A model generated the notes under the pieces. The model did no database searches and was not told where the DNA came from. It saw nothing but the letters and a program-made list of their open reading frames with translations. Of a stretch of DNA of 64,000 nt, positions 36,926 through 49,926 are shown piece after piece. This DNA comes from Dichotomocladium elegans (taxonomy: Eukaryota; Mucoromycota; Mucoromycetes; Mucorales; Lichtheimiaceae): positions 338,062 through 402,061 of the forward strand of contig JAIXMN010000031.1 in NCBI GenBank assembly GCA_025716815.1, given 5' to 3'. Made by a program: the position numbers and the translations under genes. The first letter of the stretch is position 1; each line of letters starts with the position of its first letter.

Positions 36926-39548
36926 TTATATATCAATCATGTGTTCAGCTCTTCCGGTTGCTGGACGTTTGCAATGAAAAGGAATGCTGTTGGGAGTCAC
37001 ATAAGGAGGCGACGGTATGGATGAACCATGGGACCACATGGACCAGCCATCCGAGGATGAGTCAACACTGCCCGTCCGATGGATGTGGGATGGAGGTGGT
37101 GGCGCGCTATATGGCCCACAAAGCGCCTTGACATCCTGCTCCATAACAGAGACAAGTGTTTGCGCGCGTTCGAAATCGTACATGTACGTCACCGATGCTT
37201 TAGAAATGTCGACTGAGAGCTGCAAACACCGCCGCGCAAACGCCGGCCATTTCTTATCGTTGCCATAGCTGAGAAGTTTGATATATGCAATATTGGCAAA
37301 CAGGAACCCGATCAAAGGCACGTTGCATTCGTCATGCTGCTGTGACATATATTCGAGAGTTTGTGTGATCGAGTTTGCTGCATCTATACAAGTATACATG
37401 CACTGGATGGAGAACGGTTGTGTCGGTACATGATCGGATGGAAAGAATGCTTGGTAGAGTAGAATTTTGTTGATGCTGTAGTAGATGTGAACATTTAATA
37501 TGCAGAAACGAATGAAGCCGTCCAAGTCAATGCAGTATTGTTTGGAGCCTCCAGATGCGGGTTCGGAAGAGCCGGTAGAGGGTGTCTGGCTACCAGCCAT
37601 GTCGGATATGTCGGGGCACCTCCATTCATTTGGAAGATTATCATAAAACTTCTGAAGATTGGTTTGCATGACGATAAGATCAGCCGCAAGCGTAGGATCG
37701 GATCGACCCGATGCTTGTGTCGCAACCAGCCGAGACATCACATCGTGCCGAAGCAACTGGAGCTGAATCATGTAGTACCAAGTGCTCCATACATAGTGAT
37801 CCACTAGCTCCTGGGGCGGCGACAGGTCGTCCGCCATTTGACTCAGTTCTGGTTTTGGAGAGGGCGGAGGGAGAGGGCAGCAGGGGTAAAATTGGCTTGA
37901 TTCGACAGACGCACTCGAGCCACCTTGTAGCACACGATACCAAGTATTAAAGTAGTAGAGGCACCACACAAGTTTAGCCTCGTTCTCTGTAAATTCGTGT
38001 TCGCTATTATAGAGCCCTAGCTCCCGCGCCATGTTATATGCGATCCATTCATAGATATAAATCACACCAGTATATCCGTTCTGGTATGTGCAGTATGATA
38101 AAAGTACAGCAGCCTGACAGTTGTCCATCGATGGCTCATCAAAGCACTCTGCAAGGAGCTCCCGGCTTTTGAGGCAGTAAGCAATTGAAAGCGCCTTACC
38201 CATATTATACTGGGGCGACTCATGAGCTGGTCGTTTGCTCCACATGTGAAGTTGGAATGCGTTGCGTGCCGACATCGCGCATATGGCGTAAAGCAATACC
38301 TTGGAAGGTTTGTTGAGAGGATCGCGATATCGAGCCATAAATTCTTTGGTATCAATTATGGGGAGACGTATAGCTGAGCAACAGGGAGAGCGGTAGTAAA
38401 GTTCCACGAGAGTATCGGTTAACTCATCCGAGATATCGATGGGATAGTCTTGCGGCAGTGCGTGCGTTGGGTGCGACCACGAATCCCACACTGCAAAAGA
38501 GAATCCGGATGATGTATGGATCGAGCTTGTGTCGTCCATTTCTATCGACTGTCTTTTATCTATGAATGACAGAGAAGTATCATCGCCGTATATGGTGCTG
38601 ACACCATCGCCCTTTTCATCTTCACCTTCGGGAGGAACGGATATGTGCATGGTGCGTTTGAATTGGTCAACAAGTTTGGAGAGGTCAGTATAGGAGTTAA
38701 CGTTACTCTCGACCGACAACCCGCGACCGGTCGATATGATCTTCCAGGCGAAGGGAGGCAGTGGTTTCATCTTGAGAGAGTTATTGGCACGCTGTGAGAA
38801 GTCCTTGGTCTTTTGTGCAAAATCTCTGGCCATTCTGTCGATCGACTCCTGCCACTGGTCCATCATCTTGTTCATCGTCGTTAAAACCTGCGATACATGA
38901 TTCGCCTTCGGTTCTGTCTTTAGATAAACGCATTCGAAATCGTTGGCCTCACAGCGGCTACACCGAGGTACAGTGAGGTCGCACTGCTGGAGATCTTTGT
39001 AGCATTTACTGCAAGGATAAACCGAAAAGCTGGATGTGCATATCACTGGTGGTGGCACTATCGAGTTTTTACAGAGCTCTCCTTTCTCGTCTTCTTCGGC
39101 ACAAAGGGTGCTTTCTATGCCATCCGCGCGTGAGTGTAGATGCGATTGGGAGTCGAATGACGGCATAGGGGACGAGTGTTGAGCCAGACGCTGAAGCGAG
39201 ATGGCTCGAAATTCTTTGGGCATTCCTTCAGCAGATTTCAATCTATCGCCAAATTTCCGTATCCGATCGCCAAGAGTTTCCGTCGCCTTTTGAAGCTTTT
39301 TGAGGGTCGGGGCAGCCTCAGGGTAGGTACAGGTGATGCCCCGTCGTTGGCACCGAGAGCAGGACGGTTTTTGCCGGTCGCACGCATGCCTGTTGACAAT
39401 TATAACTCAAAATGAGCATTGAATCATGCTGAAATGTACAACATCATATTTGCCTAAAGCCTCTGCAGCGGAAGCATGCAGCTCCCAAATTACTGTTCCT
39501 GCTTTGATTGTTGCCTTCGTCTGGAAATGGCTCGTTTGCATCAGCCAT
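36926..39548 (-). CDS. Zn2Cys6 regulator with two zinc clusters
   Basis: Two exons (39548-39454, 39389-36926) give 852 residues. The first cluster is formed across the intron at residues 25-52: AACFRCRGFRHACDRQK then SCSRCQRRGITC, a perfect CX2CX6CX6CX2CX6C. A second complete cluster with the same spacing lies at residues 158-185 (YPCSKCYKDLQQC, RCSRCEANDFEC). Each is followed by a basic/Leu-rich stretch that could act as linker and dimerisation coil. Residues of about 290-620 form the fungal middle homology region (ITHALPQDYPIDISDEL region to LVWCLYYFNTWYRV). The protein should bind DNA as a nuclear regulator; its targets are unknown. The 64-nt intron begins with GC (39453-39452): all GT options are preceded by a stop, and only the GC donor restores the cluster. 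Carrying two clusters is rare. Confidence 0.88.
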
Positions 39549-42401
39549 AAATCAAGCAGGGTGTGGAATATCAAAAGTAGGGACGGTGCACGTCGTTGGT
39601 TTCTAGTGCGGAAGATGTCTTGCTGGCGAGATGGCAGACGAGAAAGAGAAGAAGAAAAGAAGAGAAGAGAAGAGAAAGTCAAGACAAATACATACACAAA
39701 CACACAGACGATGACCAGTGCTAAACGTAAAGATTCGAGGGTGACTACATACTGCCTTGTGTGGATGTGCGTGTCGCAGAGTGTACAAAACTTGTGTACC
39801 CGAACGAAATATCGATTATCGACCCTGTAGTTATGGATCCAAATGTTTCTGGATTGGCCTCAAGACGCAATGCTATCTCTTGAATCTTTCCAGGGAATGG
39901 TTAAATAATACTAAAAAGTAAAATGAGTGGAAAAAAGGAGCGGGTAGTTCTGGAAGCATTTCCATGTCGCTTGTCTCTGGGATAAAAAATTTACCGGAGT
40001 TGGGTTTCTTCTGGCACATGAAACGTGCCTGGTTACTTGATTGCAATCAATTTAGCAAGCCGGTTATTAAACGGTTATTGTTTAGCAGCTCCAATGGTTT
40101 TTCTCCAAGTCCCGGAAACAACCTTTAAGCGCAGATATTAATTAGAATGCCACGGATCTAGAAAGTCCCGCCTCTGATATTTTAGCCGTACTACTGTTGC
40201 AGGGAATTGCCCGATCCAAAGACCACATTACGTCTTCAGTTTATGCTTTTCGAACATGTTTTAGGAAATGGATCCAGCCTTGTCATTAAGTATTCTATCG
40301 TGTACCTCCATTCTGGTAAGGGCGCTACATTCATACACAAGCTAATTTCTTGTTTGGTCGGAGTCCATGTATGTTTCAGGGACAACCACAATTGCTATGA
40401 GCACACGCCTCACGGGACTTCACACACGAAAAGGATACGGGCGCTGATAAATAGGGTTGGGTACATGCTCCAGATTTTAGTGAAGGCGACCATCATCCGA
40501 TTTTCTTATCCTTTCTTTGGTTTGGTTTGGCTTGGTTTGGTTTGTTTTAAAAAAGACCGTTTAGTGCGGTGGCAAAAGCACAGAGAGCACGTGCCTTTAG
40601 TCGCTAAGATAAACAAAAGCGAGGTCGCTGTTTGAGCTTTGACTATAAACAACACGGCTACAAAAAAGCTCCCACGCAGTGCAATATGTCATGGAATAAC
40701 GTATAGCTGTAAATCATGTGTGAAGTCGAAAAGTAAGGCGAGGTATGCCATCTTGTAGATACGCTAGTAGGATTAGGGATATAGTTTTTCTTCGGCCTTT
40801 GTACAGGCTTTTAAGCTCAAAATCAAAGCCGTGCGCCGCCGCTTCTAAGTCGCAGGCGTCAACAACCATAGAAGCTGTGTTTGTCGAGGATCTCGTGCAT
40901 AATGACGAAAAACATACGCAGAGAAGGCCTCATTGCTCTTGCACTTGTCCTCGTTGTCACCATCTCCAAGCCTCTTGCTTTCAACCTTTGTCCTCGCCCT
41001 TGACACTGCGCTATGCTAATTTTTATGCTCTGGCTCGACTAAACGAAGCCTAGAGCCAGTAGATGGAACTCGTCGGAATCACTCCGGCACTTTTAGAGAA
41101 CCACCAAGTCCCGGTTCCAACATCGTTGGTGCTGAGAACTTTTGTTATTAGCGGGCTTATATGATATTTATGCATCTATAGGATTCAAAGAATGGGTTGA
41201 TTTGTGGCTTTGAAGCAGGAAAAACAAATATTAACTCTGTACCTGACCAAGTCATGGCATCATTTCGAGTGGTAGGGTTAACCCTAGGATTATTAACCTA
41301 CTCGAACATCCCCAGGCTGTCCTCATCGCATGTGAGTCAATATTGAATTACCTTAAATCATCAATAAAATAGATACGGAGTATGGTGTGCCTTCAGCATT
41401 CGACGAGAACCCTTTGCTTCGGATGGATTCACGGTATTAAAAGTGGAATTCGGATCAATTCCCTGTAATGATTTTGTAAAGTGACTCTTGTTCCGCCATG
41501 ATAGCAAAATACACAAAATCAGCAAACTCTGGAGCCTGAACTTTGTTCGATCGAGTGCCTGATGTCCACCAAGATCTTAAGTACGGTGACTCTACTAATC
41601 AGTGTACATCGACTACGGGAATTGAAGTATATAGGTCTCTTAGCTCCGAAGGACTGTGCTGTCCAGGTCAACCAGTTGTTCCCAGTGAATTCTTGAATGA
41701 ATTTGTATCTTAGGTGACACACTGTGGTCTAGAAGCCGTTCATATGTTATTTGGTATCGATCACCATGTAACATGTGAAAACCGATCGACGTAAAATACC
41801 GGAAATGGGTTTGCAGCCTCGCCTTGACATGGTAATAGATGTTTCCTTGCCAAAACTAATGCCAATTTCCATAAGCTTTTCTCACAGGCTGAATAACCTC
41901 TACGCATACCTTTGCGCGCGATGGCCTTGAATTTTTGGTGTGCAAAGGTATACTTGCATGAATTTCTTGACGAATTTCTTCATCGCTTTTGGTCTTGAGG
42001 TCAAATCATTTATGAAGTCTGCTTTAAGATAACAATTTATGATAGTAGCTAGTGAGTCCTTCGTATCTCAGATGGTTATGGTCATTGTCTTTGGGCAATC
42101 TCTATGCTGTGCTGATGGTGGCGTATGGCGTTGAGCGGCGAAATCAAAAGAAACAGTTAGCTTCCGCAGTGATATCGCCTTAAACAGGGATGATGTACGG
42201 CGTATGGAACAATCGGCCAAAGATCATTAGTTGGTTGAGATACCGAAGGCAGAATGTATCTCAGAGATAAAAGGATATCCTTTTTCAGCTCTAGAACCTC
42301 TTTTACGTGGTAACACGGCAAATTAAAAAAACAAGGAGTCGCTGTCTGTGTGGAGCCCCGAAGTTCCTTTTTTTGTTTCGCCTTGATTACTTGCGCGCGA
42401 C
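39549..42401. other. Divergent intergenic region, 2.85 kb
   Basis: This separates the start of the two-cluster regulator (-) from ERG7 (+). I see no supported gene. Frames at 39426-39830, 40207-40635, 40745-41053 and 41519-41722 show no motif. A 33-codon frame at 40902-41003 starts with a signal-peptide-like sequence, and a 14-bp palindrome TAGGGTTAACCCTA lies at 41273-41286. The region 41500-42100 has a coding-like texture with several stops and may be an old decayed gene or transposon. Confidence 0.45.
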
Positions 42402-45152
42402 ATGCATCACGAAACATTTGCGTCTGCTAAACTTAATCTCTCGCAAACCCCTGCGTTTACTGACCTGAGCAGATGGCGCCTACGTGTGAAAGAAGGTGCC
42501 CAAACCTGGCACTACCTTGAATCAGATCAGGAATGTCGCGAATGGCCCCAGACATTTTACGACAAATACCATCTTGGTCTTCCTACGGTATTTCATTCTG
42601 CTTCAACATTTTTGTCGTTGCGAAATAATGACATTATGTCACTGATAATCTATTGAACCCTATGTAAAAGAATGCGCCTGCTCTGCCTCGCGCAAAAACA
42701 CCGCTGGAGGCAGCAAGAAACGGTTTCGAGTTTTATCGTCATATCCAGACTGAGGACGGGCATTGGGGCGGCGAATATGGAGGACCTATGTAAGCATGAT
42801 TAATGAAGAAAAGCTAGCGATATATAGTCCCTCTGAACTGAAACGGATGACGGCACGCATAGGTTCTTGATACCCGGATTGGTGATAGTTCACTATATTA
42901 CTGGTACACCCGTGCATGAGCCGATGCGTCTTGAATTGATCCGCTACCTTCTCAATCGTGCACACCCAGAGGACGGTGGTTGGGGTATCCACACAGAGGG
43001 AATCTCGACTGTTTTTGGTACCTCTCTCAACTATGTTGCGCTGCGTATACTTGGGTTGGGTCCTGATCACCCTGCTATGGTCAAAGCTCGGATGACACTT
43101 CATAAGCTTGGTAAGAACTCTGAAATTTAAACGATAGCTCGATGTGTACATGAATTCAACCAAAAAGGCTGTTCATAGGAGGCGCTACAGGAGCACCTGC
43201 TTGGGGAAAGTTCTATCTTGCCGCTCTAGGTGTCTATGAATGGGAAGGGATGAATCCTGTACCTCCCGAATTATGGTACGATGTACTGACATGTGACAAT
43301 CCAGGTTGACAATTCACATAACAGCGTTTTGCGTATCACAGGTGCATGCCCAAGTTTACGCCCTTGAATCCTGGAAATTGGTGGTGTCACACACGTCTGG
43401 TCTACTTACCTATGGGCTACATCTATGCCCGCCGTCTTTCCGCGCCCTTGACGGAATTTACCCAGTCGCTGCGGGAAGAGTTATATACCGAACCATACAG
43501 CCAAATTAACTGGAACAAGCAGCGGAATAATATTTGTTCGGCCGACTTGTATTCGCCTCACTCTAGGTTTTTGAATTTCGCTAATGGTAGCTATTCTCTT
43601 CTTAACATCTTTGTTCAGAGAACTCACTCATCCTCCCGAATAATAGAGGTTTTAACATATTACGAACTTATCCCCTCCCGCCTTAACTGGCTGCGCAAAC
43701 TGGCTCTCAAAGAAACCATCAATCAAATTAAAATGGAAGACGAGAACAGCTTCTTCTTGGATATCGGACCAGTCAACAAGGTGATGAACTGGCTTGTCGT
43801 TTATTATCACTATGGCAAAGATTCGCGTGAGTTCCGTGAACATGTTAAACGCAACGCAGACTTCATGTGGATGGGACCTGAAGGCATGATGATGAACGGC
43901 ACAAATGGCACCCAACTCTGGGACTGTAGTTTCATTATTCAAGCGTTAGCTGAAGCTAATCTGGCTGACAGTGATCTGTACCGTACCAGCATGATCAAGG
44001 CCCTCGAATTCATTGATATTACACAGGTAATGCTTTCTTCTCTTTGTAGCGTGACCAGCTCTAATCGACCTGGGCTCTCCATCACAGATTCGCCGTGACC
44101 CGCCCAACCATGAGCGTTGCTACCGTCAAGTGTCCAAGGGTGCCTGGCCATTCAGCACGCGCGACCAAGGTTACACTGTTTCTGACTGCACTGCTGAAGG
44201 TATCAAAGGAGTCTTGACGCTGCAGAACATTCCTGGATTCCCAAACCTGGTGAGCCAGGACCGACTCCGTGATGCGGTCGATGTGCTCCTGACAATGCAG
44301 AACAAGAACAACGGTTTTGCCACGTACGAGAGAATCCGCGGTCCGCATTGGCTTGAGCTCCTCAATCCCGCTGAGGTGTTTGGCAATATTATGACCGAAT
44401 ATAGCTATCCAGAATGCACTACGGCTGTTTTGATGGCGCTCTCGTCTTTCCGCAAGGTTGACCCCGATTATCGTCGTGAAGAGGTGGAAGAAACCTCAAG
44501 GCGGTGTTTGCAATACATCAAGAGTGACCAGAGAGAGGACGGTTCATGGTATGGCAGCTGGGCAATTTGCTTTACGTATGCTGCCATGTTTGCGCTCCAA
44601 AGTTTGGCAAGTGTTGGCGAATTTTATGAAAACAGGTTTGTTTGTAAAAGATAATAGATGCGACACACACACATATATATAATATCCCATGTAGTGACTA
44701 TTCCCGCCGTGGATGCGACTTTTTAATCTCCAAGCAGCAAGCCGACGGCGGCTGGGGCGAGACGTATCAGTCCTGCGAATTAAAGACATATAGTCAGAAC
44801 TCTAAATCCCAAGTAGTCAACACGGCGTGGGCCGTCATGGCGCTAATAGATGCGAAGTACCCTGATGAGGAGCCTATACGCCGCGGCATTCAGCTAATCA
44901 TGCAGCGACAGAAGGATAACGGTGAATGGCTACAGGAGAGCATCGAAGGGGTGTTTAATCACAATTGTAGGTCAACGTGATCTAAACGCACAACTTTTTT
45001 TCCGGGGGTATGTGTGTGGCAGAGCGCAGATAGCTAATGCATACACTGATTCTTTAGGTATGATTTCGTATCCAAACTACAAATTCGCCTTTACTATCTG
45101 GGCCTTGGGCAAATATGCAAGAGCCTATGGTGATAAGGCATTACTTGCTTGA
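42402..45152 (+). CDS. ERG7: Lanosterol synthase (oxidosqualene cyclase)
   Basis: Eight exons (42402-42587, 42671-42789, 42863-43110, 43179-43275, 43342-44026, 44088-44635, 44695-44966, 45058-45152) give 749 residues, the normal family length. The enzyme cyclises 2,3-oxidosqualene to lanosterol on lipid droplets and ER membranes in ergosterol synthesis. The catalytic DCTAE motif is intact in [16 protein letters not shown]-type repeats are visible ([67 protein letters not shown]), as are the family segments [19 protein letters not shown] and [15 protein letters not shown]. All seven junctions keep phase. Exon 1 begins [11 protein letters not shown]; no targeting peptide is expected. Nothing suggests damage. 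Confidence 0.97.
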
Positions 45153-45694
45153 GAAGGATAATACCCTTTTTTGGAGCTCTCCTTAGTAGCTGAAACAACA
45201 ACGAATAGCTGTTAAATGACAAATCCAGTAAATAGATTCCTGTTATGGATTTAATTTTCCTTTTCAAACTGAAATGACGTTCTGCATCAGGAGCTTATAC
45301 AGTCCATTTGTTACAAACCCACATTGTTGCCATGCACTACATCGAACGTTTGAGGATGTTGAAGACAATGGACGTATCTGTGGGGGGCAGACTACTTCAT
45401 GTACGACGTCTGTGCAACATTCTACAGCGCTTCGCCGAGCCACTTGGAGCGCTCTTTCGCCCGTCCGCGCCCGTGATCCCATCTTGAAAATGATCTGTTC
45501 CAAGCTCGCTCGGTCGTCTCTTTTTTCCCTTCTTCCTCTGATCTTCTTGGCCTTGCTTGTGCACCTCTATTGAATGCATGCAAGGGTACTCTAGGGGAAA
45601 TTCTATTTCATATACCAAAAGAAGAAATGTACGTATTTTTTTTTTCCTTACTGGACCTTCAACTGTTCGTAACCCCCTTCCTTTTTTTTTGCTA
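45153..45694. other. Spacer ERG7 to BRE4-like gene
   Basis: The 542 bp between two plus-strand genes should hold the ERG7 3' end and the transporter promoter. T runs at 45630-45645 and 45681-45690 precede the next ATG. The frames here (45264-45573) are overlapping and without motif. Confidence 0.55.
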
Positions 45695-48600
45695 ATGACA
45701 ATACCACCCGATGACAATCACGACGCCATCAGTAGCCCAATGGCAACACCTTCATGTCCACATGGGCGCCAGTTCTTAAACTGTGTGCGCTGTCAGCAAC
45801 AGCGATACCAAAATATGGCTTTTCACCCTTTTATTCAACAAGGAGACCTAGCATCGTCTTTTCAAACTATACCGTCCTCTACACCTTACAGCCAAGGTGG
45901 ATGGTGGATTCCGCAACCTGTAGCAGGTCACCGTCAGCAGCAGCAACCACCAGATCATAATGGTGCACAACTCTCAAAGTCCCCGACTTCGTATATGGGC
46001 ACGTTTAGCGACGACTATAATTACTTTGACGTAGTTCTCGATGACGGCACGCGCCAAAAACGATCGGTATCCCTCTCGACAATGCCTCTTCATACAGATA
46101 ACGAGTCAACGCCACTGCTCAATGCCAAGCAACTGAGCGAGTATCGATAGTGAGTAGGACGGGCGAGATGGAGAACAATAGGACTAAGAATTCTGACTTG
46201 AGAGGTTCTGCTCTTGTTCACAAAGCCCGCCTAATGAAAGGACGCTGCTTTTGCCGAAGCCGAGCAAAACGCTGCTGGGGAGTGACGATGAAGACACATC
46301 GGATGACGATGAGGATTCGCCAGATCGAGTCTTTGGTGTTCGCTACTCGGTGGTCAAATCCATTGAGCGGTGGACAGCGCTGTCATATAACCAGAAGATG
46401 GTGCTCAAGTGTAGCTTTGCATACGCTCTGGGGTCTCTTTTCACTTTTATTCCCTATTTGAACGAGGTTATCGGTGGGTCGCAGGTTAGCAGCCACATCG
46501 TTGCAACAGTGACAGTCTTTTTCAACCCTGCAAAGACGATCGGAGGGATGGTCGAGGCTGCAGGCTTTGGTCTTCTCTTCGGTGTCACTGCACTCCTCCT
46601 CTCACTCCTGAGCTTACTGACAACCGATATCTTGCTTGTCACGCACCATTTGTATGTATGGTCCTGTGTGGTTACATTGGGCGTATGGGTTGCTGGAAGT
46701 ACCTTTGTGCTTTCTTTCTACAAAGCGCACTTCGACAAGCCAAGCATTAGGACAGGTAAGGAAAATCGGCTAATAGGCTAGCTGCTGGAACCACTATCGA
46801 ATGCATTATCTATGTTTTAGCATCCTCGCTGGCTTTTATCATTCTTTTCTCGGTGCTCGTCCGAGAAACTTCCGCAAGCGCACCATTTAGCAGCAAAAAG
46901 GTCGAGCAGACCTTCTTGATTGTACTGACTGGCACAGCGATCTCCATTGCCGTTTGTATCTTTATTTGGCCGGCGCGCTCAGCCGCTAAACTCAAGTAAA
47001 TGCTTAGCGGAGTCGTCGGGTATTGAATGAGCACTAACGCGTTTTATCATTAGGTCGGATATTGACTCTACACTGCAATCCACTCGCATCCTCCTCAAAC
47101 TTCTGACAAAGACCTTCTTGCTCGATGCTGACCTCCCCGAATTTACAGCCAACAAGCAGCTGGAAAGCGCCATCAAGACTCAACGTACCTCCTTCACAAA
47201 CTTACGATCTTCGCTCAAGGATGCCAAGCTCGAGTTCTACAGTCTCGATATGTGGCGACATGCAGCGGGATACGACAGAACCGTTGCGAGTCTCAACCGC
47301 CTGTCACAGCACATCGGTGGTCTGCGGAGCAGCTGTGGTCTTCAATTCGAGGCTATGCATGAGCACAAGGAGCAACAGCAGCTGCAGAAGCAGCAACAGC
47401 AGCTGCACACGGAAGATGCTAAACCCATTAATATCAAAGCGGGTGGTCGTCGTCAAAAAATGGAAAATGTACTCAAGAGAGAGCATAGCACGCTATTTTT
47501 TATGGACGAAGACAGCAAAGCTAGATCTTCTCCTGGTGCAATGGAACGTCAGACGTCAGAGACAAGTGTAGACGGAACAAGCGTTCAACACCAGCTCGAT
47601 TCAGTACCTGAATCAGAACCTTTGGAGTCTCCTCAACCGCAGCCGCAGGAGGAAGGTGCACTGGTGGAATTCATCAAAACGGTGCGGCCACCCATGAAAT
47701 CCCTTGCTTATACCTGCAAGCAGACGATGATGCATCTCCAGGCCCGATTCACCAATAAAGTCACGCCGTCGACTCCATCCTTTGATCTCATGAAGCAGAA
47801 CTTAACGACAGCCCTCGAAGTCTTTGAGGTATCACAACAGCGAGCTCTCAAGCACCTCTACCGTCGCAAACGCAAAGCTGCTGCGGCTGAAGCTGCTGCC
47901 GCTGCCGCTGCCGCTGCCGCAACTATGACTGCCAGTGCATCCGGGAATAGCAACAACAGCGTCTGCAGTGATGGGGGAACACATGACCGACAGCCGTCAT
48001 GGAACATTGACGCGCATCAGCTACACTCCTACTTTGTGAAGCAATTCCCTGCAGAGGACGTATTTCTGGTCTATTTTTTTGTATTTTGCATGCTTGAGTT
48101 TGCAAAGGAGCTTGTCTGCCTGACAGAGGAGGTACAGAAAATATTCGAGGATGACTGCGCCCAGATGGGGTTTGTCGCTCACTGCAAGGAATTTGCGCGA
48201 CTGATGCTCGGTAAGAGGTCAGCTACAAAGAAAATTGAAAGTGACGAGAAAAGCTGATAGCGCTGAATGCAGCTCGAGCTCGCCGTCCCAATGATGGATT
48301 GCCACAGTCGGAAAAGAGGGATCCTGACGATGATGATGAGGTTTTCATACCAAACAACCACAATACAGTCAATACGCTCCAGACCCCTTCGCCGACTACT
48401 TATATTCGCAAGTTCTTCATTCGATTATGGAGTTTCTTCTCCTGGTTCAGGGAACACACTGTCCGCTATGCTATCAAATCCAGCCTCACTGCTACGGCCA
48501 TCGCATCGTTGGCTTTTATTCCATCAACACAGGCTTACTTTCGTGAATATCGAATGGAATGGACTCTCATCACAGTAAGTCAAGTTTCTAAATGCCTACT

Positions 48601-49926
48601 GAGGTGATGCTAATCCAGTGCAGATTATGGCCGTTATGTCACCTACTGTAGGTGCGACTAATTTGGTCGCTGTCCTTCGAGTTTTTGCCACGATCTTTGG
48701 CTGCATTGTAGCTGCGCTTGTGTGTACGGCCTTCAGCGGCAACGCATTGCTCTTATTCCTATGCACGTGGGCCTTTTCGATTCCGTGTTTCCACATCATT
48801 CTGACCAATAAGTACGGGCGATTTGGGCAATTTGCACTCTTGGCATACAATCTCGTTGTGCTCTTCAGCTATAACAGGCGAGATCAGATGATGTTCACCG
48901 ATATTTTTGAACTCGCATGGAAACGATGCGTAGCCGTTTCTCTTGGTGTTGTCATTGGATTAGTGGTAACGGCCTACATCTGGCCCTTCGAGGCACGCAA
49001 GGAGCTCCGGCGTGGACTGTCGGATCTGCTTCTCCACCTGTCGTGGCTGTACAAACAACTCGTGTCGGTCTACTCCGAGACATCATCAGGCACTGATGCG
49101 GATGCCTATGCCATATTGATCGAACACATGTTCTATGACCCGACAGCAGCAGCAGAAGGATCCTTCAGCTCGCCGCCCGAACGTACGGCTGAAGACCTCT
49201 CGGCCCTTGCAGAGCGAAACAAAATCAGGGCAGCTCGATTTCAAAAGATCGAGTTGGCCATTCAAGTGAGCCTGGTGACCTTAAAAGAGCTATTGACCCA
49301 TGCACCCAATGAACCACGACTCAAGGGACCGTTCCCTGTCAAGATGTATGAAACCATGTTGACATCCTGCCAGAATATCCTCGACAAGTTGTTGCTAATG
49401 CGGATTGTGGTCCTCAAGGACGTGTGGGCAATGCAGGTCCGCCGCGCCCTCATGCTGCCCGCTAGCAGGGAATGGATGGACCTCGGCGGCAATATCCTTC
49501 TGTACTTTTACTTACTCGCGTCGGCGCTTCAGCTCAAGACGCCGCTGCCGCCTTACTTGCCCCAGGCCGAAAAAGCACGCCAGGTGTTGTTGAATAAACT
49601 TGAGACGGTGTTGCCGACGACTGCAGTGTCCAATACAACCCTAGATGAAAGCTACATGGTCTACTATGCATATGTCGCCATGATGGAAGATATCATCCAA
49701 GAGCTGGACAATGTAAGAATCTTTCCCCATCACCACCACCACCCAAAAAAAAAAAGAAAGCGGATTAACTTCATTGCAAAAATAGCTCGGCGAGAATATG
49801 AAACAGTTGTACGGTACTTTAGTTCCTGCAGATCAATGGGTCCGATACTTTGGATTGTTCGAGGACGAGACTTCTTCTGTCAACTTCGGCCCGGCAATGC
49901 AACAGAGTCGTCCAGGACAGCAATAA
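45695..49926 (+). CDS. BRE4-like membrane transporter (ArAE_2/FUSC family)
   Basis: Seven exons (45695-46149, 46226-46755, 46821-46995, 47054-48210, 48273-48574, 48624-49712, 49786-49926) give 1282 residues. The architecture is that of fungal BRE4/ArAE_2 proteins: a cytosolic N-terminus, a first membrane block (VLKCSFAYALGSLFTFIPYL to GTAISIAVCIFIWPA), a long soluble middle with Gln and Ala runs, a second membrane block (YAIKSSLTATAIASLAFIPS to SLGVVIGLVVTAYIWPFEARK) and a soluble C-terminus. Both blocks end in the same IWP motif, showing the internal repeat of the FUSC type. Family members are linked to export of aromatic acids and to brefeldin A sensitivity; the substrate here is unknown. 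Splicing of the last intron adds a compact tail that fits the family end. All six junctions keep phase. Confidence 0.88.

Noticed and set aside
40207..40635. A 142-codon plus-strand frame
   Set aside because: The composition is irregular, repeats of GGTTTGG create the end part, and no domain or splice partner was found.
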